Positions 32,132-43,680 of a DNA stretch of 64,000 nt are shown here, in pieces. The notes under the pieces are model-generated. The model saw nothing but the letters and a program-made list of their open reading frames with translations. It ran no database searches and was not told the origin of the DNA. This stretch comes from Nyssa sinensis. Its lineage: Eukaryota > Streptophyta > Magnoliopsida > Cornales > Nyssaceae. The DNA is taken from positions 16,412,953-16,476,952 of the forward strand of contig CM018041.1 in NCBI GenBank assembly GCA_008638375.1, in the 5' to 3' direction. Position 1 is the first letter of the stretch, and the number at the start of each line of letters is the position of its first letter. Position numbers and translations under genes: made by a program.

Positions 32132-35100
32132 GGAAGGAAGAAAAATGAGAAGAAGAAGAAGAAAAAGGAGAAGAGAGTTGTGCATGCAAGCCCTGAGCCA
32201 ATACAAGAGGGCTTGAGAGGGCTCAGAATTAAGCCCAAGAGAGAGAAGACCCACTGTTGATGGTAAAAATACATAAGAACCTAATTCCTCTCTCTCTAGA
32301 AAAAGTTATTGTAACTTACGATTTAATAGATTTGGAATGCATGCATGGTCTTAGAGGGTGATATACCATATTAAGGAATGAAAAGAGCTGACCTAGGAGG
32401 CTTAAAACACCACGACCTACAAAGAACCACCATTAATGGCAGTTTCAAGCTCGGTCTAAACCAACTAGAACCAATCCAAGTTTGGTTGGCTGGGGCTTGA
32501 ACAAGACACTTCAAGGATTCCAAAACAATTGGAATCACATTGAACAGACCAAAATGGAGGGAGGAAAACCTAGTTACAGGTTACGAGTTTCAAACCCAAA
32601 CTTAACAACAGAGCCTCAAGCTCGATTTTTAGAACAAAAATAAAATCACCTTGACCTTAGGATCACAGCAAGCTAAGCCACACTTGATTTCATGGAGAAA
32701 TGACCATGAACAAACTCAATATCGAGAGCTACACTGAAACTTCAATGGAGCATTTGAGCTCACTTCGACCTCCCAAATCAACAAGAAAACCTAAGTTGAA
32801 TCATTTGAAGTTGATTAGGCTTGAAAATAGGGCAAAAGGCTAGCCAAAACCTTATGAACTAGAGATTGAAAATCTTTGAAATTAGGGCTATAGTAGCCAC
32901 TTGGATGGAGAAGATGAACAGTAGATGGGTCGGATTAGTCCGGTTGGTTTCAGGTTCGGGTCGGAACCTGCCCAAGTGCATAATCGGTTAAGTAGAACTA
33001 CGTCGTTTTGGGCATTGGGTTTTAATTTAAAAGGGATTCGAAATGTTTGGTTATGCGAATAGGACCCTTGATTTTATAAACCTGTTCAGCCTGGGATATC
33101 CTATCCCTAGATTGGCAAACCAAAAATCAGAAGGAAAAAAAAAAAGGAAAGAGAGCTGCAACTCCCTAGATTCGAACGCCCAACCTCTATACACTTGAGA
33201 AACTTAAGCACCACGTGTGTGCCACTGTGTCACCGTGGCACTTGTGTAAGAAAATAGATAATATATAAATATATTATTAAATTAATTTAATTATGACAAA
33301 ATGTTCCATTGCCAAAATAAAATAAAAGGATAGTGTATTTTGACTTTTTTTTGACATTTTAGACCCAATGGTGAGGTCCATTTTACGAGATAAAATTCTA
33401 AAAATTAGGACACATAAAATTTAATAATTATCATTTTAACCTTAGCGACGCCCAAAGCCAATTAAATACAAAAAAAAAAAAGTCTATCTTGACTAGTTTG
33501 GGCGTTCCGGACTCAATGGTGAGGTCCGTTTGGCCCAAATAAATTTTGAAAAATATGGAACAACAAATAAAGTAATACCCATTATGTCCCAAGCTTTAAT
33601 TTAGCTATAAAATGAATTCAGAAAAATGGGTGGGACCTAACTTAAAGTTTTTATGGCTGCTAGAGCCACAAATAGAATTTGTTAGGAAAAATTTAGTTAC
33701 AAAAAATAATAAGTGGCCGATAGTAATGTTTTCAAGTTATGTTCTAATATGAAGTTATGTAGCATTTGACTTCTGGATCTAGGAACTAAGGACAAGGGAA
33801 AGGAGATTAAGGAAACAGACTGAGAACTTGAGGTGAGTAATCCGGTATCCTGAATCAGTAGTGTTTTATCTCCTATTTGAAAAAATTCTTAATCTATTTT
33901 GTGAGTAATTTGGTATCTTGAATCGGTGAATTTTATATCCTACTTCCAAATGTCTACCTTATGAATTCCTATATCTGTTCAAAATTACCTAATCTATTTT
34001 TGTGAGAAATCTTATACTTTGAATCAGTGAATTTCTATGTCTACTCAAAATGTCTATTCTGTACTTTATGAAATATCTAAGGGTTACGATCTTCATGATT
34101 ATATCTTGAAATAACGTTCTTATGTACTGATTTGAAAGATGTTGCATGCTTTGAATCTTGATTAAGTTCTTTAGCAAAAATATCTATAAACTATGGCATC
34201 CCTTCAATAAGAAAAATGATTTGTGTGAACAAATTTTGTTTATGTAACCCAAATCATACTTGTTTTGATCCGATCATGTGATTGTGTGAGACCTACCTAT
34301 GTGGCACTCTGACTCTTGTAATGAGACCTACTCACATGGTGCTCTAATTTAGTGTGTAACTCAATTTTTGTGTCTATCCGAGGCCTACCCATGTGGCGCT
34401 CCGACTCTGGTGATGAGACTTACCCACATGACACTCTAACTCGATTTTTGTGTCTACACGAGTTTTACCCATATGGCACTCCGACTCTTGTGATGAGATA
34501 TACCCATATGGCGCTCTGGCTTATTGTGGAATTAATGATTGAGACTTACCTACGTGGCGCTCTGACTCTTGATGAGACTTACCCACATAGTGGTCCGACT
34601 CAATATGTGATTCTTCAATGTGTGTAATATGTGTTCGTCATTCATCTCGTGTTATCCATTATTCGTAATCAGATTTCAAGAGTACCTTCTCATATGTATT
34701 CGTTATTCGATGTTATGTTATTCGTTCCGCATTAATTATCTGAACTATGTTTTAAGAAATGCATGTGCTGTTATACATTTTGTGAACAACTCTTCATCAT
34801 CTCCTTTGTGTTTTGATATTCGAACTAGTGCTATTAAAAATGATGTATTTTAGAAATGCATATATTATATCCGCTTGAACTATCGGTATGTTTTACTGCA
34901 TGATCCGTTTTGAAAATGTGCTATAAGATATTTTTGAGTATGTGTTATTGTTTGAGGAAACTTAGGTGCCCATAGTATTTTGTGCAAAACCCTACTTTGC
35001 AAAACCTGTGACAAGATGCAAGGAATTACTCACGAGCTTAGTGAAGCTCACATAGATTTATCCTAAACATATTTCAGGTAGTTGAATTAGCAAGGAAGTG

Positions 35101-35527
35101 GTAAAGTTTACATAGAAAATCTAAGAGCATGAATGCGATGGAACCTTTTGCATGAGGATCATGATTGAATGTTATATGGGATCTTTTTGGTAACATATGA
35201 TGTATTTTTAGGCACAACGACAACTTAGACTTTTGGAAATTAGTGTTATGTGCCTTTTATTAGACACATACATGGACGTGCACATAAATGTTGATGAATT
35301 ATGTTAATGATGGTGATCACAATGACTTTACCTTGAGAACCCTTTTATAAATGATAGGTCTTAATCGGTTATTGAATGAGTTGCATATGTGTAGCTTCCG
35401 CACTTGATAAAATAAAAGAAACATTTTACTATCTCGTGCAATTCATTTGATTTTAGTACGACCTGTCTAAGTGACAGTGTCGGTCACCGACCCCTAATTC
35501 GCATAGAGTGGGTTTCCGATCGTGATA
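31548..35527 (+). mobile_element. Solo LTR of a gypsy-like element, 4.0 kb, nested in the LARD-like element
   Basis: Starts TGTAACACCCCGACCC and ends ggtttccgatcgtgata, the same terminal pattern as the LTR at 11257 with a one-base change in the final ACA. Flanks are GTGGG (31543-31547) and GTGGA (35528-35532), a one-mismatch 5-bp duplication. No internal domain or second LTR is present. It contains a (GA)n tract at 32099-32129, a duplicated caatggtgaggtcc block near 33368 and 33515, and a repeat array at 34285-34610. Confidence 0.85.
34285..34610 (+). repeat. Tandem array in solo LTR 2
   Basis: About eight units of 32-58 bases with the core gagacNtacccaNatggcgctcNgactct. Intervening lengths vary, and the 34352-34627 ORF runs through it. 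A direct analogue of the 84-bp array in solo LTR 1. Confidence 0.9.
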
Positions 35528-38400
35528 GTGGAAGTGATTTGCTGCTTAGTAGGGAGTGTACTATTAGTTGGGATTGTACCACTAGAGGAAGATTCTTAAG
35601 ATCCTTAGTTGTGTAGAAGCAAATGTAAAATCTTTTCTTATCGTCTTTGTGAGATTGAATGGGTGAATTTTAGCTATTACTCTGCGGGTTTCAGTAAATA
35701 TTACTTCTTATGTAGAGGCAAATTTTTTTTATTCTAATAGTGTAACGATGGCTACTATAAGTGATAAGTTAAGTTAAATTAGCAGCAAAGAATCAAGCTT
35801 TGAGAATGGTTTATCTTCCTTTTGTGTAGGAGTGATTCAGTAGTGTTTATGCCCTATCTTTTTTGAAAATGTATTATCCCAACGGGGTATTGATTATGAA
35901 GAGAGAGACTCTACTTAATGGCGAGTATTGTCTCCATCCACCTTATTCCAATGATTGTCGCACATGTTAGATCTTAGAAAATTTCTAGATAGACTAAGAG
36001 ATTATCTCTTTTATGGAGAATTAGATGATGATTTTTCGTGAATCAAGTTTTGGTCATCAAGGTCAATGAACAAAGAATGCAAAGTATGCTTGCTCAAGTG
36101 TTCATTTGTGACCTAAAGTAATCGTCTATGCAATTTTGAGCTTTAAGGTTAATGAACAAAAAACTGTAAAGTCTACTTGCTCAATTGTTCACTTGTGACC
36201 TAAAGCAATTTTCAAGTTAGTGCAACCTTATATTTCATTGAGCAATTGGCTTCACGATGATCAAAGAAGCCACGAACAGTCTAAAGAAATAATTTTGATC
36301 TTTTGTGTGGTTGCTGATATATATGGAATTAGTTGTCACCACTTAGAGATGGTTGTCTTGTATTGAGAAGGACGTTGGTGAAGTAGACTATGCTTAGATT
36401 TAAGTTACATGGAGATTGCCTTTAGAAATTTCTCATTTTGTCTTGAGAAATCTATAAGCGATCTTGTTAGCACAGTCCTAACCTAATGACAGATTGATAG
36501 GGGCATACTTTAGTTTTGATCATTGCAATTGGATAAGTAGGTGAGAGAGATATGTTGTGAACTTTCCTATTTGAGCGCAGTTAAAATCTAGGAAATGCAC
36601 TAGGATGTGTACTCGATTATTTTTGCAAGTTCTTATTGATGATCAAATTATTAGAGTAACTTAGTGCTTTGCTCATATGGATTATCAAATAATTAGAGTA
36701 GCTTAGTACTTTGCTTATATAGATGGTCAAATTATTAGAGTAGTTTAGTGCTTTGCTCGTATAGATGGTCAAACTATAAGAGCGACTTAGTATTTTCTCA
36801 TCGAAGTTTAGTTAAGTTGGTTTCTTTGATATTTAAGTGATGTCAAGAATACATGATTGGTCATCGTAATTGAGGTAGTAGTTTGGTTGTGGAGATTCTA
36901 GTTTAGGTTGTCAACATATCATCCTACTTACACGGCGCTATGTTCATCAGCTATGATTGTATGGCAACTCTAGCATATATAAGTATTGCGTTCATCCGCA
37001 ACTTTAGTTCCACATTATTAGTAAGCTTTACAAGCTTGAGGATATAAATGCAGGCGATGCCTTTTCCTTTTTGTGGTGTCTTTTGGACTTAGGGTCCATA
37101 AGGACAAAACCGTGTGGACTCATCACTAGGCTGGAAGCTTCTGCTAGTCAGTGGGCTGGTAGACCAATAGCGGTAATGGGAGAACCAAACATATTGGCAT
37201 TATTTTTACTACACATGTTTGAGATAGAGTTGTGCAAAGGGAGGTGGTCCTAAGCCCATACTTAGTGATGTTTTACTTTTATGTTAAGTAGTTGGGTTTA
37301 TTTTGGATTTGATATATTAGACACCATGTGACATTATTTCATCATTATATGATTTTGTGTTCATATTGAGATGATTTTTTTATGTTGTGAGCATACATGA
37401 AATATGTTAACAAGTTTTGATTGGCTTTCTCACACGAGGAATTGCCTTGGCACTTAGATAGCGAGCAAGATGAGACATTGAATTCTTGGTTGGAGGGAGA
37501 TTTCATCTTTATCATATATGTTGCCTTGATAATGAGGGTTAAGATGAGATTTTTTTAAAGAATCGAGCATGAAGGTTAACCATACACCTCATGTAACCTG
37601 AAGAAAGTCGAATGCGAACTTTCAGATAGGCACTAAGGAGAGTGACTGGGTTGGAATGTTCGAGTTAGGCGTTGAGATAGTGACGTGGGGCGTTGAAATA
37701 GCGATAGGTGGTAGATACCGACTAGACTATGATTCGTATGGCGTTACATACTTTTGACAATGAGTTTGACATGCCCAATTAAGTGGAAGCTCCGCCATAA
37801 CATACATTATATATTTTATGTGCTATTGATGTGACCTTTAAAAAAGTTAGTGAACGAATGTATTCCTATTTCGTCACTGTAGTGAGCTCTAGAAACCTTT
37901 TTGAGTTTTATTGTGCCCTTTGTGACCTAGGACTATGTTACAAAGAGATAGCTTGATGTTGCTACTTTAGCATGTTGCTAAAGGACCATGGTTGATGTGG
38001 TCCGGCGGGGCATGTCTAGGAAAGTAGTTGAATTCAATTGGATTAATGTGAGTAGCTAGGGAAGATGGGTCTGTAATACACTATTTTATTGTGACTTGTT
38101 GCCTAGGGCGATCATGTCGGTTTCTGTGTCTATCAATATGATCATAAGTACAATACATATTTGTTGGTTCATGCATCACGCTGAAATTAGTTCTCGTGAG
38201 GGATAGCAGATGTTGAATCTAGTGTAACAGAATAGTTTGGGGCATAGACAAGATCAGTTATGTGTTTATAGTGAGGTATTATGTTAGTTTTATTATAGCT
38301 TAATATATTACTCCTACCCCTGATCCTTCTCGTCTGGTTGCACGATCCATTTTCTGTATGTGGAAGGTAATGTAGAGAGCTTAGTAATCAACCTATGTGG
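35528..38400. other. Internal region of the LARD-like element, part 3, non-coding
   Basis: No pol similarity. It contains an approximate 87-bp duplication around 36055-36230 (ggtNaatgaacaaa...ttgtgacctaaag) and a 42-bp array at 36641-36791. Confidence 0.6.
36641..36791 (+). repeat. 42-bp tandem repeat
   Basis: Three to four units containing tcaaattattagagtagNtt and agtNctttgctNatat (ttagag at 36651, 36693 and 36735). Confidence 0.9.
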
Positions 38401-38412
38401 ATGAGTGGGAGA

Positions 38413-38930
38413 TGTTGGGCATTGGGTCATGTGGACCTGAGTCCATTTGGCATCCACAAGATTTGTGCAGACCGTGATAATTATGATAAGAGTTTATATG
38501 TGGTTAAAACTCTTATCCATTCTAGGTTGGTTTGACCGACTTAGATATTATCACGCAAGTCCTGCAATTCTCCCATTAGTTATCGTCATGAGATATAAAC
38601 ATATACTCATTGGTTAAGCATAATGAATTCATCTATGTTTAGTCTCCTAAATTATCACATAAAATTTTGAGTGACGGTCTCTTTGAGATTCTTCTTGGGT
38701 GACCATCATAGTTTCCTTGGTATTGGATTGTGAAAATATATAGGTGACTCGATCTTGTAGCCATCCTATTTAACGAGGAGGATCTCTTGCAGCATTCCAA
38801 GGATCTTTATGGTGTTCCAAGAAAGCTTCGTAATAGAAGCCGCCTCTTCCGCTTCTGCTTCCGTTGTTCTTGATCCGAAGAGGTAACCGGGTTAAACACC
38901 CATTTGTGTTTATTATGTATTTCCTTCACA
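38413..38930 (+). mobile_element. 3' LTR of the LARD-like retrotransposon
   Basis: Starts TGTTGGGCATTGGGTCATGTG and ends atttccttcaca. Collinear with the 5' LTR at 25831-26335, preceded by a purine-rich stretch. Confidence 0.92.
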
Positions 38931-39891
38931 TACAATCTAACAATCTAATAATGATATGAACTTTTTAAACATGGGATATGCACAGATAAACCAACTCAGT
39001 CTATAATGCTCACATTCTCTTAATGAAAAAAATGAGACTTAACTTATAAACTCTCTCTAATGAAAAAGACATGATGACTAACCAGACTAGCCTCAATTAA
39101 ATGAAACATAACATTTGAAGTTCACTTTTGGAAACGTGAAACATGAGGGCCAAAATGTAGGAAAATGAATCCTAATACGTCTAAAAACTTAGCTTGAAGC
39201 ATTACTATTAGAAGCATATAATTTTTTCTAAAAAAGTCTTTATATAATGACGTGTAAAATTGACATATGTGCAACAATCCTTCATAATCTTATCAATTTC
39301 CATGTTTATTGAAGTGTAGTCTTAAATGCGTTTGATCCATTTTTCTCTTGAATTTTAATGATCTATTTTTTTTTTCAATTTGTAAAAAGTTATCAAGAAT
39401 TTATTACCTCCCTTTGGTTCATGAATTTAGTGAATGAAAGACTAGGAGAAAGTAAAAAAGCGAAAAAAAAATTAACTTTTTTCTTTATTTCTTGATTTCC
39501 AATTATTCTTGTAAAAAAATGTAGCCTAATTTTATTTAAGAAATAAACAATGAAAAAAAAAATCATTTTTTCGTTCTCTTTTCATTTTTTTTAACTAAAG
39601 CCCAAAGATTAATGCTTTTTCACATTTCCCTATCATGGCGAAGGGTACAAAGAAAAACCCACTATAAAGAGTCCATTCTTTTAAAGTTAGAGAATTAGTG
39701 CCCGTATGGGAAAATTTCATATTATAGAGAAGTGTTGATAGCATATAATAGTACTGATAGGAAAAGCAGACAAGTATTAGGTAAAAATTGTACAAAAGTA
39801 ATTAGGAGGTATGGATTTTTCTATTTGTCATTTATTTAATAAATACTTTTTATAAATATATAATATAATTTATAAACAAATTAATTTGATT

Positions 39892-39923
<32 letters not shown>

Positions 39924-40780
39924 GGTAAAAAAAATTAACTAAGCTTGATTAGTGGTTAAGATTGCCTATTAAATTCCTACAAGACAATAAAATGTGAAAA
40001 GATCACTAGAGATGGTCCTTTAATAGCCACTCTAACAATCAAGTCAGAGAAGAAGATGAGATAATCTTGACAAGAATTGAATGGATAATTGGACTTAAGG
40101 TTTCAATGCATACCTTGCCCCCTTATATAGTCAATTAGTTGCCATATTTAAGAGGATCTAGTACGGAGTAAATCTCGGGATTTCGTATTACTCGAATAAG
40201 TACAAAAGTGATAGTTTTCTTATTAAAGTTTATGAAAACTTCAAATCTATTTCTATAGCTATACTGATAAGTTTATTCGACATATACAGGAGCTTTAAGA
40301 TGTTTTGAGCTCAAATACCACCAGTACTATAGGCAATCAATTAGGAGAAAGGGCTGGTTGCACGACTACCAAGTTGTCCTAAAGACCTGTAATCCAAACT
40401 TTCAAGTTTGTAACTTAATCAGTTTCAGATTCGTGGTGAGGACAACACACGACTTAACGTACACATGTCTTGATCTTAATGGTGGTGTTATATTTTCTCT
40501 TATCAGCCCTCCTAGTCTCAAATCTAGAGGGGTTAGGTTAGATCTGAGATCTGTCTCGTGATATGTGAAATTCGTATAGTCATTATGGCTTTAGTTAAGG
40601 GTTTTGTGGATTTCGAAGAAAACGCCACCTTTGTCATTGTTGTGACATTTTCTTGTTGTCATTTTTTTTCAACCAATACATTAAATAAAATACAATCATT
40701 TTAATTATTTATCACACTTTTTTGCATCAATTAATGCATTAATTATGAGGTACAATTCCTCATAATCGTTATAATTTTCT
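38931..40780. other. Intergenic, non-coding
   Basis: AT-rich. A (TA)n run at 39895-39917. No gene supported; the short frames at 39595-39795 and 40358-40561 have no family resemblance. Confidence 0.55.
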
Positions 40781-40788
40781 CTATAAAT
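40781..40788 (+). promoter_or_regulatory. Possible TATA box
   Basis: CTATAAAT followed by a pyrimidine-rich leader (40905-41015) and an ATG at 41020. Spacing is longer than usual for a single untranslated leader. This could be the promoter of a transposon-derived gene. Confidence 0.25.
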
Positions 40789-41019
40789 TGGTAGGATTTT
40801 TCGAACTTAAATTGTTATTACATTTTCTCTACCTTACAAGCAGTACCAAAGACGATTTTAGGCCTCTCAACTCGTTACAAATTTTGGTGAACTTCGTCCC
40901 CTCCCCCTTCTTCGCTTTCGTAGATATAGGTTCTTTCATACCTTATTTTCTTCTTCGTTTTCCTTGATTTCTTCTCCTTTATTCTTCTTTTCTCTTATTT
41001 TACTTTTATTCATTTCTTA

Positions 41020-41169
41020 ATGGCATCTTTAGAGGCGTTGGCTAGACCAGATTTTCTCGAATCGGCTAGTAAGTGGAGTAGCCCTCCTTATTTTAATGTT
41101 CTTGGTAGCAGTTCGAGGGCTAGGATTGTAGATAGATTTGAGGAAATAGACCCCAAGCCGCACAATTAA
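41020..41169 (+). pseudogene. Small open frame of unknown origin, probably a broken gene start
   Basis: 49 codons beginning MASLEALARPDFLESASKW and ending FEEIDPKPHN. The codon texture is protein-like and differs from the surrounding AT-rich DNA. It is preceded by a C/T-rich leader. After the TAA, the same frame runs on with one further stop (TAG near 41182) before joining sequence that looks like a copia-type LTR (from about 41250). I do not recognise the protein. It may be the N-terminus of a transposon or host gene cut by insertions. Confidence 0.35.
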
Positions 41170-41394
41170 CTCAATAGGGCTTAGATGCCATCAGGTCCCT
41201 ATACGACATTCCCCACAATGTCTACCATTGGCCTTAAAGGTTTCAACCAAGAGTATTACAGTAATTTTAATGATAACAAAGCATTGACTATGAGGGCTAA
41301 TGGTTTATCTTAAGTGATAATGTAAATAGGTCAATTAGTTCAAAAAATGGTTAACCAAGTTTGACTAAGGATTAAAAAGATCAAGCACAAGAAG

Positions 41395-41399
41395 ATATT
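41395..41399 (+). repeat. Target-site duplication (left) of solo LTR 3
   Basis: ATATT, identical to 45737-45741. Confidence 0.9.
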
Positions 41400-42041
41400 T
41401 GTAAGGACCCGCAAAATTATCAAAAGGACAATTCGGTAAATTGTTAACATAGACTAAGGGAAGACTGGAGATAAATCAAAGATGAGTCAGATAAATTGTA
41501 AAATGAATCGATAAGTCATCAATATGATACAGTGAGGCTAAAAATGAATTTTGGCGATTTATTCAGAACTAGTGTAAGTCACAAGACTACATAGACATTT
41601 ATAGGACGCAGATAGATAAGAAAATCCAAATAATGAAATTTTGGGAAACAGACTACATATTTGGAATTAGAACACCGAAATTAGCTAGTGTACCAAATTT
41701 GGATGCGATTCTGAGACAATTTTAATTTGTGCGCGAAGCGCGTGAGCAGTTGGCCAACTGGCCACGTGGTGCCTCGAGAAACGTGAGAAGCCTATCCAAG
41801 AAGCTAATGAAAACTAATAGAAAGGGGACACATGTCAAAAATGTGGTGGTGAAAGGTGTGATTGTGTGTGTGAGGGTGTATAGTAAGGGGACAAAAATAG
41901 CTTGATGAGACAAGATAGACAACTTTTTCCCTCTCTCTCTCTCCTGCCTCTCTTCCTTGCGAAAGAAACAAGAAGGCCCCCTCCATTTCAAAAATTTGCT
42001 TCACTCATTCTCTCCCTTTTTTCTTTCTCTCTCTCCAATCG

Positions 42042-42066
42042 AGAGTGTGTGTGTGTGTGTGTGTAT
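42042..42066. repeat. (GT)n microsatellite in solo LTR 3
   Basis: A GT run directly after a CT-rich stretch, followed by more interrupted GT blocks to 42200. Confidence 0.95.
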
Positions 42067-43309
42067 ATCACTGTGTGTTTAAGAGGTTCTGTGTGTATGA
42101 CCTATTGGAGAGAATTTGAGAGGAACACATAAGTGTGAGTGTGTGAAACACTGTGTGTATATTAGTGTATGTGTGAAGCAGTGTGTGTGTTGTGTGTGTT
42201 ACACACATTATAAACTGAACTAGAGAAGAAAAGAAAGAAAAGAAAAAGAAGAAGAAGAGGAAAAAAAGAAGGAAAAGAGGAACAGTGAGCTGGATTAATG
42301 GTGCAAGCAGCCATGGAAGCTTCAATGAAGCTTTTTCTCTTTCCTCATATTTTCTCTCTCTAAAGCAACTAAATCGAGGTAGGGACTTTTAAGTATTTTG
42401 GACTTGATTCTAAGCTATGTATGACTATTGTGTGCTTACGGTGATGCCTGCATGAATATGTAAATTTTTGTGGATATATATATATATCTATATATGGTTG
42501 GAGAGAGAACCAAAATTAGGTGTCTCACTTTCTCCTTGAATTGATCCTAGAAACTTACAAGAATGAGGAAGGAAGGTTTCCATCGCAATTTGGATGAGAT
42601 TCGAAATCAGGAAAGTGAACAAATAGTGATGAACTAGTTAGGAAAACTAGTTCACCAAAAAATCGTGCCCTAACTGGAACTGATCGTTTTTAGCCTACTG
42701 CTCCACGAAACCTAACCCAAAGAAAATAAAATGGGGTTTAGAATGGTTTAGGATGAAAAACGGGTGAAAAAGATGTAGGAAAAACAATGGGGAAAAACTG
42801 GAAATTTTTTCAGTTACTAACGTGTTGGCCGGATAAAATGACCAGCGAAGTCACCTGCGGCAACTATTCCAGTGTTGACCGGTCAATGGTCGACTATTTG
42901 ACCAGTCAACAGGTCAATCAGGGTCAAGTCACGAATTGTGGACCGAGTCAGGTCGGATCATGGGTCTGGTCTAATAAGCTTGGGCCTAAGGGCCTATTTG
43001 GGATGTAGAGAAATTATAACCTTGATTTTGAATTGAAATTGGAATAGGGTTAACCCTATCTCAAAAATTGGGAACAAAATTCAATTCGACCTATTTGGTT
43101 ATAGGTTTAAGAAATTAAAATTTCAGAAATTAAAAAGTGACAGGTTCATTTGAGATAATTACAAATCAGTAGACAAATTGTTAGAAATTACGAATAAATC
43201 TATTTTTTTTATAAAACTGAAAATTAAGCCAATTAAAATTCAAAAAGGGGCATTTTAAAGTTTTTTGAACATTTCAGACTCAATGACAGAGTCAGTTTCG
43301 ACATTCGAG

Positions 43310-43680
43310 GACCCGAGGTGATCCCACATGAATACGAAAAATTATAAAAATACCCCTAATGTTAGTTTAAGCAACTTAAGGGCTAATTAAAATTTAGAAG
43401 GGGCTATTCCAAAGTTGTTAGATGCCTAAGATTAAAATATATGATCTAATTGAATGAATTAGGACCCGGTGATGGTCCCACATAGAGTGACAATTATACT
43501 CCTAGACTTATATTAAGCAATTGAAAGCTGAATTAAGATCTACAAGAGGCGTTTTTAATATTTTTGGATGCTAGTGACTCAAATATGATATTAGAATAAT
43601 GAAATAGGAACTTGGGATAGTCCCACATGAATATGTAAAATTACTAAAATACCCTTGGGCATGAAACATATATATATATA
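43310..43680 (+). repeat. Imperfect three-unit repeat in solo LTR 3
   Basis: Three units of roughly 140-155 bases, each with a gtNatNgtcccacatNgaNt block, an aaNattatNaNaataccc block and taNNtaagcaaNtNaaNggctNaatta. Confidence 0.75.

Larger units (their letters stand above)
25831..38930 (+). mobile_element. Coding-free LTR retrotransposon (LARD-like), with nested insertions
   Basis: It has two LTRs of about 0.5 kb, a primer site TGGTATCAAAGCC, and a purine stretch (gatgagtgggaga) before the 3' LTR. Between them no gag or pol similarity could be found in any frame, only short frames. Removing the inserts at 27722-29158 and 31548-35527 leaves about 6.6 kb of internal sequence, much of it in tandem duplications. 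This fits a large retrotransposon derivative mobilised by a partner. Extreme decay of a normal element is the alternative. The flanking 5-mers do not match clearly. Confidence 0.8.

Noticed and set aside
34285..34610. CRISPR-like repeat/spacer pattern
   Set aside because: Repeats are imperfect, spacers vary and are themselves repeat-derived, the array is inside a plant LTR, and no cas genes exist here.
41722..42325. Several ORFs of 66-89 codons on both strands
   Set aside because: They lie in the CT/GT-rich zone of solo LTR 3. Low complexity; no consistent coding frame.
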